DNA of 64,000 bases from Polyangium jinanense (GTDB lineage Bacteria > Myxococcota > Polyangia > Polyangiales > Polyangiaceae), in contig NZ_JAGTJJ010000023.1 of the NCBI RefSeq assembly GCF_028435365.1, forward strand, positions 1 to 64,000, given 5' to 3'. Every line of letters begins with the position of its first letter. Position 1 is the first letter of the stretch. Both the position numbers and the translations under genes were made by a program. Under the pieces are notes generated by a model. That model searched no databases. It saw only the letters and a program-made list of their open reading frames with translations, and was not told the DNA's origin. Positions 16,253 through 26,559 of the stretch are shown piece by piece.

Positions 16253-17626
16253 ATGAAGCTCCTTCGCGCCCTCGCCTTGTCCTTGCCCTTCCTCGTGGTG
16301 CCCGCCCTCTACGCGACCGATTCGAATGCGTGTGGCGGGTGCTTCATCACCCAGCAGGAGACCACGCAGGTCACGGGCCACCGCATGGTTCTTTCGATCT
16401 CGAACGATCGGACGACCCTTTGGGATCAAATCACCTACGCGGGGGATCCGTCCTCGTTCGCGTGGCTCCTGCCGATCAAGGGGCAGGTCGACATCGGGCT
16501 CTCGTCCGACGCGGTCTTTGGCGCGCTCGAACAGGCCACACAGGTCTCGGTCCTCTCGCCCTCGATCAACTGCCTTCCGCCCGACTGCGTGGGCGCGCCG
16601 AGCGCGGGCGGCGACAACGACTCGGGCTCGGGCGGCGCGGGCGGCGGCGTCGAGGTCATCGCCGAGGAGGTCGTCGGCCCGTACGCGACCGTGCAGCTCT
16701 CGTCGCAGGATCCGAACGCGCTCGCGAACTGGCTGCTCTCGAACGGCTACAACATCCCGCCCGACATCAAGCCGATCGTCGACGCGTACGTGAACGAGGG
16801 CTTCGACTTCCTCGCCCTCAAGCTCGTGCCTGGCCAGGGCATCAACTCGATGCGCCCCGTGCGCGTCACCTCGCTCGGCGCGGTCCCGGTCCTGCCGCTG
16901 CGCATGGTCGCCGCGGGCACGGGCGCGCTCACGCCGATCACGCTCTGGGTCCTCGGCGAGGGCCGCTACGAGCCGACGAACTTCCCGAGCTTCCAGATCA
17001 AGCCCGCGGATCTCGTGTGGAACTGGGACACGCAATCGAGCAACTACAAGGACCTCAAGCAGCAGAGCTTCGACACGTCGGGCGGCAAGGCGTGGCTCGT
17101 CGAGGCGGGCGAGCCGCTCTCGCGTTACTGGATCGAGGACAATCTCAAATACACGGCCGAGTTCGACCCCGAGAACAGCGGCTACGGCGGCGATCCGATG
17201 GGCCCGAGCGCGCTCGAGGAATGCGTGGAGGACATGGCCGCGCTCTTCGGCGCGATCCCCGAAAACAACCTCTGGGTGACTCGCATCCACGCGGAGCTCT
17301 CGCGCGAGGCGCTGAAGACCGACCTCACGCTGGGCGCGTCGAACGACCAGTCGTACGTCGAGCGATGGCTCCAGGTCACGACCGCCGTCGGCACGCCGCC
17401 CGCGTGTCCGCCGCCGCCGGAGTGGTGCTCCGACCCGGGCGGGCCGATCACCGACCCCGACGTGAACCCCTGGGACAATGGCTTCGGCGTGGGCGAGGAC
17501 GACCCGAACCCGGGCTCGAAGAGCGCGGGCTGCGCCGTCGGCGGCGAGGCGGGCATGCCCGCGGCGCTCGGGCTCCTGGGCGGCGCGATGTTGCTTTCGG
17601 TCGCGCGCCGCCGTCGCCGCCGGTGA
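16253..17626 (+). CDS. DUF2330 surface protein with MYXO-CTERM-like tail
   Basis: This is a 457-aa exported protein of the DUF2330 family. ATG 16253 has GGAGG 6 bases upstream; it starts with a signal peptide (MKLLRALALSLPFLVVPALY) and then the family's conserved CGGCFI segment. The C-terminus is a sorting-type tail: a Cys followed by a hydrophobic helix and a final run of seven basic residues (SAGCAVGG, then LLGGAMLLSVA, then arginines). Such MYXO-CTERM-like tails occur on myxobacterial surface proteins that are cleaved and anchored. DUF2330 has no settled function. Low-complexity Gly/Ser around residues 120-135 forms a linker. Confidence 0.85.
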   Translation: MKLLRALALSLPFLVVPALYATDSNACGGCFITQQETTQVTGHRMVLSISNDRTTLWDQITYAGDPSSFAWLLPIKGQVDIGLSSDAVFGALEQATQVSVLSPSINCLPPDCVGAPSAGGDNDSGSGGAGGGVEVIAEEVVGPYATVQLSSQDPNALANWLLSNGYNIPPDIKPIVDAYVNEGFDFLALKLVPGQGINSMRPVRVTSLGAVPVLPLRMVAAGTGALTPITLWVLGEGRYEPTNFPSFQIKPADLVWNWDTQSSNYKDLKQQSFDTSGGKAWLVEAGEPLSRYWIEDNLKYTAEFDPENSGYGGDPMGPSALEECVEDMAALFGAIPENNLWVTRIHAELSREALKTDLTLGASNDQSYVERWLQVTTAVGTPPACPPPPEWCSDPGGPITDPDVNPWDNGFGVGEDDPNPGSKSAGCAVGGEAGMPAALGLLGGAMLLSVARRRRRR

Positions 17627-17776
17627 CGTCCCATCGCGCGGGTTTTTCCGGGTCATCCCGGCGTGCAGCCCGCGCGATTTTTTCGCGGATCGCGCGTCTT
17701 GCCGTTTCGTTCGGGTCGCCCTAGCCTCGTTCGTAGGCGTGGACCGCGTCCATGCGGCCGCGACCCGGAGGAAATC

Positions 17777-18718
17777 ATGTACGGTCCCAAAGGTCAGAGC
17801 AGTGGCGGTGGACGTCCGTCTGCGGCTCCCAAGAAGATCACCGTGCCGGACATTCGCGCGCGGAAGGCAGGCGGGCCGCCGATCGCGATGGTGACGGCCT
17901 ACGACTTCACGATGGCGCGACTGCTCGACGAGGGCGGCGCGGACATGCTGCTCGTCGGCGATTCGCTCGGCATGGTCGTGCAAGGGCACCCGACGACGCT
18001 GCCTGTGACGGTCGAGGAGATTTGCTACCACGGCCGCGCCGTCGCGCGCGGGGCGCGGCGCGCGCATGTGGTCGGGGACCTACCGTTCATGAGCTTCCAG
18101 CTCTCGCCCATGCAGGCGCTCGAGAGCGCGGGCCGCTTGATGAAGGACGGCGCGTTCGAGAGCGTGAAGATCGAGGGCGGCGAGGAGGTGGCCGAGCACG
18201 TGCGCCGCATCGTCACGGCGGGCATTCCGGTGTGCGCGCACATCGGGCTCACGCCGCAGTCGGTGCACGCGATGGGCGGCTTCAAGGTGCAGGGCAAGGG
18301 CGACGACGCCGCGGCGCGGCTCGTGCGGGACGCGCAGGCGCTCGACGAGGCTGGCGCGTACGCGATCGTGCTCGAAGCGATCCCGCCGGATCTCGCGGAG
18401 GAGATCACGGCGGCCGTGTCTGTCCCGACGATCGGCATCGGCGCGGGCGCGGGGTGTGATGGGCAGGTGCTCGTCTGTTACGACATGCTCGGCATGTACC
18501 CGGATCTGCGCCCGCGCTTCGCGAAGCGTTTCGCCGAGGTGGGCGAGCAGATCATGGCGGCGACGCGGGCGTACGTGGAGGAGGTGCAAGCGCGCACGTT
18601 CCCCGGCGCCGAGCACAGCTTCAAGCCGAACGGCCCGCGCCGCATTCCGCCGCCGGCCGAGCCCGCGGCCGCGACCGCGGTGCTGGAGGAGATCCCTCCG
18701 CACTGGCAGACGCATTGA
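17777..18718 (+). CDS. panB: 3-methyl-2-oxobutanoate hydroxymethyltransferase (PanB)
   Basis: PanB converts alpha-ketoisovalerate and methylene-tetrahydrofolate to ketopantoate, the first step of pantothenate and coenzyme A synthesis. The 313-aa protein carries family segments MVTAYDFTMARLLDEGGAD, LLVGDSLGMVVQGHPTTLPVT, HIGLTPQSV and PTIGIGAGAGCDGQVLV. ATG 17777 follows GGAGGAAATC. An extension of about 35 residues precedes the core, and the Pro/Ala-rich C-terminus is longer than usual. No other pan gene is nearby. Confidence 0.95.
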   Translation: MYGPKGQSSGGGRPSAAPKKITVPDIRARKAGGPPIAMVTAYDFTMARLLDEGGADMLLVGDSLGMVVQGHPTTLPVTVEEICYHGRAVARGARRAHVVGDLPFMSFQLSPMQALESAGRLMKDGAFESVKIEGGEEVAEHVRRIVTAGIPVCAHIGLTPQSVHAMGGFKVQGKGDDAAARLVRDAQALDEAGAYAIVLEAIPPDLAEEITAAVSVPTIGIGAGAGCDGQVLVCYDMLGMYPDLRPRFAKRFAEVGEQIMAATRAYVEEVQARTFPGAEHSFKPNGPRRIPPPAEPAAATAVLEEIPPHWQTH

Positions 18719-18724
18719 GGTTTG

Positions 18725-18759
18725 GCGGGGGCGGGCCCGGGATCGGAGCCTGCCCCCGC
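18725..18759 (+). terminator. GC-rich hairpin between convergent panB and the Cys-rich gene
   Basis: GCGGGGGC (18725-18732) pairs with GCCCCCGC (18752-18759), followed by GCTTTC. It sits in the 51-base gap between two convergent genes and may end transcription from both sides. Confidence 0.55.
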
Positions 18760-18769
18760 GCTTTCGGCG

Positions 18770-19789
<1,020 letters not shown>

Positions 19790-19831
19790 GTCCTCACGCC
19801 TCCGAAGCGAGAACGGCGATGCTACCGCGGT

Positions 19832-21865
19832 TCAGACCGTCGTGGACGCCGAACCCTCGCGCTTTTGCCCCACCGCGCGCAGGAACAGCTCCAGCACGAC
19901 GAGCCCGAGCAGCCCGAGCGCGACGTAGGGCGACGCGTCGATCGAGGGCACGACGCCGCCGAGCGCCTCGGCACGCGCCGCGTCGATCACGCGCCGCGGG
20001 CGCAGATCGATCTCGCGCTCGGGGACGGTCGCGACGCGGATCGCGCGCTCGCCGTCGAGACGCACCTCGTACCGACCCCGCAGCGGCGCCACGGCGCGGC
20101 GGCGTCCGTCCTGCTCCACGACCGGGATCGGCCGCCGCGCTTCGCCTGTGCGGAGCGGCAATCGCTCGATCGACACGTCCTTGAACCCGTCGAACGTGAA
20201 CGCGTCGCCGACGTCGATCTGCCGCGCCCCGCCCCGCGCCCGCGCCGTGCCCACGAAGCGGTCGAGCAGGGCGAGGAATGCCGGCCGCAGGACGAAGTCG
20301 CTCTCGTCCACGGTGAGCGGCAGCGAGAGCGCGAAGACGGCGCCGCGGCCGAGCGAGCGGCGCAGGAGCAGGGGCGCGCCGTCGTCCCAGCGCGCGAGCA
20401 TGTCCGCGTTCGTCGCGGCGGCCGGATCGAAGGACGCGCGTCCGTCGGGCGAGAGCTTGCCGAGGCCCTCCGCGCTCGGCCCGAAAAACACCGCGCTCGC
20501 GGGATCGGCGCCCTGGGACGGACTCGGCCCCCAGCGCACCACGCCTGGCACGAGCGGATCGAACCCCGCCCCGAGTGGCGCTGTCGCCGCGCGCGGCCCG
20601 AACGTCAAGAGCAGCACGCCCCCGCGCTCGACCCACGCCGAAAGCGAGCGCCGACCCTCCGGCGTGAAGCCCGGCACGTCATCGACGATGAGCCCGGCAA
20701 ACGCGGCGAGCTCATCCGCGTGGTCCGGCACCGCGGGCAGCGGCCGCACCTCCGCGTCGAGGTGCATCGCCGTGAGGGCCTGCTCGATCGGCGGCGGCCC
20801 GCCCGTGGCCACGTGCGTCGAGGCCACGTCCACCACGACCGCGATTGGCAGCGCCCCGCCGGCCGGCACGACCGGGGCCTCGTCGTCCTCCAGGATCGCG
20901 TCGCCCGGCGTCAGCCCGACCGTCAGGTCCTCCGGCGCTCCTTCCGGCACGTCGAGCGCGACCTCCTCGGCGCGGACGGACGGCCCGAGCGGCGCCGACG
21001 CGAGCACCTTCCCCTCGGCCCGCAGCTCCACCGCGCGGCCCGCCGAGGCCGAGATCACCGCCGCGCCCTCGCCGGCCGGCCGCGCCTCGGGGCTGCACAC
21101 GACCCGCGCCCGCACCTTGCCCGAGCGCAGATCCGCGCGTGTCACGGCGCAATCGCGGTCTGTGGCTTCGAGCTCCGGCAGCGGCACCCACAACGTCGTG
21201 TCCGAGCCGCCGCCGAGGGGCGTGGCGTTCGGCGCTCCATCGGCGAGGTCGCTCAGGAGCACCACCCGCCGATCGGCGTGCGGAACGCTGCGCAGAAGCT
21301 CCCGCGCCAGGGCCAGCGCGCCATCCAGATCCGTCGCGCGATCCGACGGCTCGATCCCATCGAGCGCGCCCGTCACGGCCGCCATGTTCGTCGTGGACGC
21401 GAGTGCCACGCGCGCGGGCGCGCCCCCGAGGACCACGGCCACCGCATCGCCGCTGCGCAGGCCCGTGGCGAGCTCGCGCGCCGAGGCGAGGGCCCGATCG
21501 AACTTCGTCCGTTTCCCCGGCGCGGCCGTTCCGCCCTCCAGCGGCGCGCGCATGCTCAGCGAATCGTCGATCACGATCGCGAGCGCCACCGAGGCTCCGT
21601 CTTTTCGCTCCAGGCCGAGCCGCGCGCACCGCACGAACGGCGTCGCGCCGAGCACCGCGAGCAAGAGCACGCTGAGCGCTCGCACCGCGAAGAGCGAGCG
21701 ATCCTCCAGCATGCTCCGCCGCCGGGCCAATGGCTTCGTCGGCGGAACGAGCTTCGCGGGCGGGAAGGGTTGCTCCTCGGCTTGCCTTCGCCGGAGCAGG
21801 TGCGCTGCGACCGGCGCGGCGACGAGCAGCGCCACGAGCAGCGCGGCGATCGTGGCGAAGCTCAT
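19832..21865 (-). CDS. BatA-like protein with VWA domain
   Basis: This 677-aa membrane protein has two N-terminal hydrophobic segments (about residues 3-22 and 58-75), as in BatA/aerotolerance proteins. A von Willebrand A domain follows with MIDAS motif DDSLSM near residue 95, then a second domain similar to GATase-like folds (FAGLIVDDVPGF, GVLLLTFG), and a C-terminal membrane helix near residue 650. Its start overlaps the stop of the DUF58 gene by four bases, so they are translationally coupled. These pairs usually occur with a MoxR AAA+ ATPase, which is absent here. Confidence 0.8.
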   Translation of the reverse strand: MSFATIAALLVALLVAAPVAAHLLRRRQAEEQPFPPAKLVPPTKPLARRRSMLEDRSLFAVRALSVLLLAVLGATPFVRCARLGLERKDGASVALAIVIDDSLSMRAPLEGGTAAPGKRTKFDRALASARELATGLRSGDAVAVVLGGAPARVALASTTNMAAVTGALDGIEPSDRATDLDGALALARELLRSVPHADRRVVLLSDLADGAPNATPLGGGSDTTLWVPLPELEATDRDCAVTRADLRSGKVRARVVCSPEARPAGEGAAVISASAGRAVELRAEGKVLASAPLGPSVRAEEVALDVPEGAPEDLTVGLTPGDAILEDDEAPVVPAGGALPIAVVVDVASTHVATGGPPPIEQALTAMHLDAEVRPLPAVPDHADELAAFAGLIVDDVPGFTPEGRRSLSAWVERGGVLLLTFGPRAATAPLGAGFDPLVPGVVRWGPSPSQGADPASAVFFGPSAEGLGKLSPDGRASFDPAAATNADMLARWDDGAPLLLRRSLGRGAVFALSLPLTVDESDFVLRPAFLALLDRFVGTARARGGARQIDVGDAFTFDGFKDVSIERLPLRTGEARRPIPVVEQDGRRRAVAPLRGRYEVRLDGERAIRVATVPEREIDLRPRRVIDAARAEALGGVVPSIDASPYVALGLLGLVVLELFLRAVGQKREGSASTTV

Positions 21866-22797
21866 GCGCGCGCCTCGGCCACGGCGCGCACCACTTCGCG
21901 CACCACGTCGGCGGGAGGCTTGTCCGTGACAGACTCCACCCAGCGCCCGCCCCTTCCGGAAAGCTCCGTCGACCAGCGCTCGGCGATCCCGGCGAGCCGC
22001 TCGCGGTAGACCGCGCGCACCTCCTCGGCGTCGGTCTCCACGACCACGTCGCCCTCGCTCGCGCGGAGCCGCACGTGCCCGGAGAAGCCGAGATCCGCCT
22101 CGTTCGGGTCGAGCACCCGCAGCGCCACGAGCGAGCGCCCGCCGGCTGCGAGCGCCGAAAATGCCGACAGCGCCCGCTCCGGCAGGTCCACGAAATCGCT
22201 CACGAGCACGATCACCGCGCCTCGCCGCGCCCGCCGTGCCACCGGGGCGAGGGCCCGCTCCATCGCCGCCTCGTCCGTGCTCGCGTCACCCGCGGCCGCG
22301 GCCCCTTCGAGCGCCCCGGCCACCCGATCGAACGCCTCGCGCCCGCTCGACGCTGGCAGCGGCAGCGTCCCGCGCCCGCCGATCCACGCGAGGCCCACGG
22401 GATCCCCCGTCGACAGCGCCACGCGTGCCAGCGCCGCGGCCACGAGCGCCCCGTAGGCGAGCTTCGCGCCTGGGGCCCGGCTGCTGCGGTAGGCCATCGA
22501 CGCCGTCGCGTCCACACAGAGCCAGAGCGCGCGATCCGTCTCCGTCTCGAACTCGCGCACCATCATCCGGTCGTGCCGGAGCAGCGCGCGCCGGTCGAAG
22601 AACCGGAGATCGTCGCCGGGCACGTAGGGCCTGTGCCCGCCGAACTCCACGCCGGGCCCTTTGCGCACGCTCCGGTGCCCGCCGGCGTAGACGCCCTCGG
22701 CCAGCGTCCGGGCCCTGAGGCGCAGCGGCGCGAGGCTACCCCAGTCGATGGGGATCCCATCTCTTCCGGAGCGCGACGAAGGGCGAAGCTCGGCCAT
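21862..22797 (-). CDS. DUF58 domain-containing protein
   Basis: This 311-aa soluble protein shows the DUF58 signature (GGHRSVRKGPGVEFGGHRPY, then DDLRFFDRRALLRHD) and a C-terminal VWA-like part with DATASMAYRS and VLVSDFVD. It is the first gene of a two-gene - strand operon with the BatA-like gene. I chose the ATG at 22797 because the conserved part begins soon after and the upstream extension is low-complexity. DUF58/VWA proteins are thought to work with MoxR chaperones. Confidence 0.85.
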   Translation of the reverse strand: MAELRPSSRSGRDGIPIDWGSLAPLRLRARTLAEGVYAGGHRSVRKGPGVEFGGHRPYVPGDDLRFFDRRALLRHDRMMVREFETETDRALWLCVDATASMAYRSSRAPGAKLAYGALVAAALARVALSTGDPVGLAWIGGRGTLPLPASSGREAFDRVAGALEGAAAAGDASTDEAAMERALAPVARRARRGAVIVLVSDFVDLPERALSAFSALAAGGRSLVALRVLDPNEADLGFSGHVRLRASEGDVVVETDAEEVRAVYRERLAGIAERWSTELSGRGGRWVESVTDKPPADVVREVVRAVAEARA

Positions 22798-22863
22798 GGG
22801 GACGGTTGAATTAGCCCAACACGACGGGCCCGCCACGACAAAACTTGTGGCAAGGAGAGGACC

Positions 22864-23265
22864 GTGCGCGTGTTCTTCTGCGGCCCTTTCCGCGTGTTCC
22901 TCCTCGCCGCGTTCCTCCCGGCGTGTCGCGGCGGCGACGCCCCCGAGGCCACGCCCGCGCCCGCTCCCCCCGATACCGCATTCTCCGCCGCGCCCTCGGC
23001 CGCGCCCCCGCGCCGCCCGACGATTCGCCATTACCTCGCCCGCACGGCCGAGCGATGCGAGGTTCATTCGGTCGACCGGGACGTCGTCTCCCCGGCCACG
23101 CAGACCCCTTGCCCGCAGGATTTACAGGTCGGCGAGCGCATTCGCGTGATGGGGAAATCGTGTTTGCGGGAGGGGAGCACCGAGCGGACGCAGCCGGTGG
23201 TTTGTCCGGGGGCGCTGCTTTCGGCGGCGCGGGAGCCTCCGGGTCCGGACGGCGGGGCGCCCTGA
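22864..23265 (+). CDS. Small putative lipoprotein
   Basis: A 133-aa protein starting at GTG 22864 with AAGGAGAGG just upstream. The N-terminus is hydrophobic and ends FLPAC, a possible lipobox at Cys 21. An Ala/Pro linker follows, then a compact region with Cys pairs (ERCEV, PCPQDLQVGERIRVMGKSC). I do not recognise the family. It lies between divergent DUF58 and a convergent lipoprotein that ends one base after it. Confidence 0.65.
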   Translation: MRVFFCGPFRVFLLAAFLPACRGGDAPEATPAPAPPDTAFSAAPSAAPPRRPTIRHYLARTAERCEVHSVDRDVVSPATQTPCPQDLQVGERIRVMGKSCLREGSTERTQPVVCPGALLSAAREPPGPDGGAP

Positions 23266-23266
23266 A

Positions 23267-24268
23267 TCAGCACCCCCCACGCAGCGCCAGGCGGAGCGGC
23301 TTCGCCACGGAGTCCGCGCCGAACCGGCGTGTTTCGATGATGGGCGAGTCGCACTCCACCAGCATGACCTGATGCACCAGCGCGCCCTCGCCGGTGCGCA
23401 CCACAGTGCTCTTCAGCCGCGTCGCGCGCCAGGGAACCCAGGCCTCGGCGCCGTCGTCGCAGCGCACGGGGGCATAACGCAGCATGAACGGACGGATCAA
23501 GTCCTTGTGCGACGCCGAGAACACGCGTCCACGGGGGAGCTTGCAGCGCGACTCTAGCGCCGCAATGGCACGCTCCCGCCGCTCTCTCTGTTCGGGCAGG
23601 CTGACCCATTTCTGCGCGAGTGCCTCGTCGAGAGCCTCTTCGGTCTTCTCGAGATCTTCTTTCGAGAACGCGGCCGTATCCTCGGCGAGCTCGACCGCGC
23701 TTGAGCGACTGTCCTTCGGCTGGATTTTTCGCGACGCTGCGTCCTCGGGCGAGGCGAGCTCGACGAGCTCGGTCGGACCGGACAAGCGCGCCTGATATTG
23801 CTCGGCCTGGTCCTTGCGCTCGAAGAGCCCAGCCACGACCGCGAGCCCTTTGCGCTTGGGATCGGCGAGCGGCAGATCGTCCAGCGTCGTGACGAACGGG
23901 TATCCCGTCGCGAGCTCCCCGGTCCCCCCGCTGCGGAGTGCCGCTTCGGCCGCATGGGCGTCGACGGCGACGCCGAGGAAGAGTGCATAACGCGGCGCGC
24001 TTTTCTTGCATTCCTCGTCGAGATAAACATCGAGGTGGCAGAAGCCAGCCGGCAAGACATCCTCGGCGGGGATGGGGCGCAGCGCCAGCGTGGGTGCTGG
24101 AGGCGGAGCGGTCGCGGCGGACGCCGGCGCGGCGCTGGTCGTGGAAGCGGTACTCGGCAGGGTTGCTGCCCTGGGGACGACCTGCTGTCCGGCATTGGAT
24201 GACGAGCACGCCGACAGGGACAGGGATACGCACAGCACGACGGTGAATGGCAGGGCAGGTCGATCCAT
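23267..24268 (-). CDS. Putative lipoprotein of unknown function
   Basis: A 333-aa protein; ATG at 24268 gives a signal peptide (MDRPALPFTVVLCVSLSLSAC) with a lipobox. A Thr/Ala/Pro linker follows, then two segments resembling SPOR-type repeats (RYALFLGVAVDAHAAEAALR and KRKGLAVVAGLFERKDQAEQY), and a Cys-containing C-terminus ending RLALRGGC. The SPOR comparison is by eye only. The stop is one base from the stop of the + strand gene at 22864. Confidence 0.7.
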   Translation of the reverse strand: MDRPALPFTVVLCVSLSLSACSSSNAGQQVVPRAATLPSTASTTSAAPASAATAPPPAPTLALRPIPAEDVLPAGFCHLDVYLDEECKKSAPRYALFLGVAVDAHAAEAALRSGGTGELATGYPFVTTLDDLPLADPKRKGLAVVAGLFERKDQAEQYQARLSGPTELVELASPEDAASRKIQPKDSRSSAVELAEDTAAFSKEDLEKTEEALDEALAQKWVSLPEQRERRERAIAALESRCKLPRGRVFSASHKDLIRPFMLRYAPVRCDDGAEAWVPWRATRLKSTVVRTGEGALVHQVMLVECDSPIIETRRFGADSVAKPLRLALRGGC

Positions 24269-24324
24269 GAGGAAAGGCGCTACCACGAGAGATCGGGGAG
24301 CGCAATTCTCACGCCTTGCCACGG

Positions 24325-24359
24325 CTCACGAGAGCAGCTACCCACCTCGCATGCGCGTC
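24325..24359 (+). repeat. 35-bp repeat, copy 1 (second copy 25037-25071)
   Basis: This segment around the start of the gene at 24351 recurs at 25037-25071 with two mismatches in 35 bases. Both copies include CTCACGAGAGCAG and the ATG start (24351 and 25063). The second copy starts only a 12-codon open frame, so it looks like the remaining 5' end of a deleted paralog. Confidence 0.75.
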
Positions 24360-24968
24360 GCTTCCGTTCTGCTGTTGCTCGCGGGCGTCTTTTCCTGCGC
24401 AATCACCCCCCCGGCCAGCGCTCCCCCGCGTTCCCGCGGGTCGGGGATCGAGCCCGCGACACGAGCATCGCCCGAGGTCCCGGCCGATGAGGTCCGCTTT
24501 CGTCTCCCGCTCCCGCCGCCGGAAACGGGCCGCCTCGTCTTCTTCGATGTCCGCCCCGACCCGCTGCACAGCTTTCCTGCCGTCGCGATCGAGAGCGCCG
24601 GACGTCCGGTGCAGACGGTCGTGCTCGACGGCCCTGACAACGAGCAAATGGGTTGGGAGGCCGTCGCGCGGGCCGGCGAGGCTTCCCGCGAGGTCATCGG
24701 CGTCCTGGACAATCGAATCGAGTCGCCGGGCTGGGACCTGGTCATCGTTGCTTCGACCGATTCCGGCCGCACCTGGGCGCGCCGTGCGACCCTCCGCAAG
24801 GTCTACTACATGGCAACGGTGGAGTCGCTGATTGCGCGATCGCGGGATCATTTCGATCTCGTCCTCCGGCTCGACGACGACTATGGCGCAGGCGTCGCGC
24901 CCGGCCGATATGTCGCTTCGACCGAGGACCGGGGATCTTCGTGGTCTCCGTTCGTCATTGCGCGTTGA
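24351..24968 (+). CDS. Putative lipoprotein of unknown function
   Basis: A 205-aa protein with signal peptide MRVASVLLLLAGVFSC and lipobox Cys 16, then a Pro/Arg linker and a globular part with VRPDPLHSFPAVAIES and ASTDSGRTWARRATL; the last motif resembles the Asp-box of BNR repeats (SxDxGxTW), seen twice (also STEDRGSSWSPF). That suggests a beta-propeller-like fragment. I cannot assign a family. A truncated relic of its start lies 710 bases downstream. Confidence 0.65.
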   Translation: MRVASVLLLLAGVFSCAITPPASAPPRSRGSGIEPATRASPEVPADEVRFRLPLPPPETGRLVFFDVRPDPLHSFPAVAIESAGRPVQTVVLDGPDNEQMGWEAVARAGEASREVIGVLDNRIESPGWDLVIVASTDSGRTWARRATLRKVYYMATVESLIARSRDHFDLVLRLDDDYGAGVAPGRYVASTEDRGSSWSPFVIAR

Positions 24969-25638
24969 CGCCAGACTTCCAGCCATGTCGCCCCTGAAGG
25001 CGAAGGCCAGGAAAGAACGCCCCGCTGTCCGGCATTCTCACGAGAGCAGCGACCCGCCTCGCATGCGCGTCCGCTCCCTGTTTTCACGCTGGACTGCGTA
25101 GGCCTCCCGCTCCCGCCCTACGCTGGTTCGTGGAACACACGCCCGGGCCACCCGGCCGCCCCCTGTTTCGCGGAAAAGCTCTGACCGTCGTCGCGTCCGC
25201 CGACGGTTCGGCTCCGTGACCGTCCCGGGCTCGACCTCCGCGCTGGAATTCCTTTGCGAAACAGCGCCGGGCCGTCTCGCCAGCCAGCCGTTGTTTTCCG
25301 CAACCACGCCGGGACGCGGACGCGGCCCATCGTTGTTTCTGCCGGAAGCGACGAGGGCCCGAGCGCCGATCCTGTCCTGCCGCGGAACGATTCCCGGCCC
25401 GCCGCGCTTCTCCCCGTTCGGCAGCCGAACAGGCCCCGTCCTCCGAGGCCCGAGCCAGTCTGGGCGGCTTCGAAAGGATGTGCTCGGCGCGCCGTTGCTG
25501 TCTCACGGGCTCGCTTCCCTCGACATCAACGGAACACGATAGCGTCCCATGCTCTGCACCCACCCACGCCGAGCTGGCGTGGCGTGGTCCGTCACATTTG
25601 TCTTGACCGTCCATGGCGGCCTGGGTAGCGTCCCCACG
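24969..25638 (+). other. 670-base region with duplication scars, no gene
   Basis: No convincing gene is present. The left end holds relics: 24994-25021 matches the 3' end of the coiled-coil gene at 26491-26518 in 26 of 28 bases, with the stop TAA changed to GAA. Directly after it, 25037-25071 copies the start of the gene at 24351. The rest (25102-25638) is high-GC with no codon pattern I trust. A possible promoter for the next gene was not identified. Confidence 0.6.
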
Positions 25639-26514
25639 ATGGCAGCTCGCATTCTTTCCTATCGCATCGGTCTTTTCACGCTCCTCCGGGAGCTGCAATA
25701 CACCCTTTCCCACGCGCGCCAGGAGCCTCTCGCCGCGGTTTATGTGCCGGTCTTCCAGGAGCTCCGCGAGGAATGGAAGCTCGTCCTCCTCGAAGAAATC
25801 GAGATCCTCGATGGGATGTCGCAGGCGCAAGCCGCCGTCGACAAGGCCGACGGCGGGCTCGACGTCTTCGCCGGGCGTGCCTCGCGTGGCATTGACGACA
25901 CCACCGAAGGCCCTACGCGCAAGCAGCTCCGCACCGCGCTTTTCAAGAACAAGCCGCTCGGGAAGTTCCGCCGGCCCGTCCTCGCCGGACAGCTCGACAA
26001 CATGAGCGACTGGGCCGAGACGCTCGCGAAATGCGGCGTGCCCGCGCTCGTGGCCATGGCGCCCGAGGCGGAGACGCTCGTATCCGCGGGCAAGGACGCC
26101 GAACAATTGCGAAAGACCGCGCAGTCGAGCAATCGCGATTTCCGCGATGTCGGCAAGCGCAAGCAGTTCATCGACAAGGTCAACGCCGCCCGCAAAGAGG
26201 CGCACGGCGGGCTCGGAAAGCTGCCCTTCCAGAACCCCGCGCTCCCGCAGGACTTCGCCGACGGTTTCTTCTACAGCGAGCCGCCTCGCGAGCAGGAGGA
26301 GACGATCGACGAGGTCAAGGCGGCGATCGCCGAGCTCACCGCCCAGCTCGAAGAGCGCAACGCCCTCCTGAAGAAGCTCGAAGAAGAAGCCGAGGCCGAG
26401 GCCCGCGCCGCCGAGGAGCGGCAGGCCCGGGCGCAGGCGGCCGAGGAGCTCGAAGCGCAGGCGAAAGCGCTGCTCGAAAAGGCAGCCGCGCTCAAGGCGA
26501 AGGCCAGGAAATAA
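25639..26514 (+). CDS. Coiled-coil protein of unknown function
   Basis: A 291-aa soluble protein, unrecognised. I chose ATG 25639; the longer frame from 25549 has an unsupported leader. The N-terminal 180 residues are helix-rich and mixed-charge (LYTLSHARQEPLAAVYVPVF-like region). The last 80 residues (about 210-291) are a long Glu/Ala/Lys heptad coiled coil. It precedes the kinase operon by 45 bases. A copy of its last codons is found upstream of it (24994-25021), so it once existed in more than one copy here. Confidence 0.75.
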   Translation: MAARILSYRIGLFTLLRELQYTLSHARQEPLAAVYVPVFQELREEWKLVLLEEIEILDGMSQAQAAVDKADGGLDVFAGRASRGIDDTTEGPTRKQLRTALFKNKPLGKFRRPVLAGQLDNMSDWAETLAKCGVPALVAMAPEAETLVSAGKDAEQLRKTAQSSNRDFRDVGKRKQFIDKVNAARKEAHGGLGKLPFQNPALPQDFADGFFYSEPPREQEETIDEVKAAIAELTAQLEERNALLKKLEEEAEAEARAAEERQARAQAAEELEAQAKALLEKAAALKAKARK

Positions 26515-26559
26515 CGCCTCGCGCCCTGCCCTCCTCACAGCCCTTGCCCGCCACGCGCG

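Noticed and set aside
25216..25542. Possible + strand protein of 108 aa
   Set aside because: No ribosome binding site, no domain, and proline/arginine-rich composition typical of non-coding GC-rich frames.
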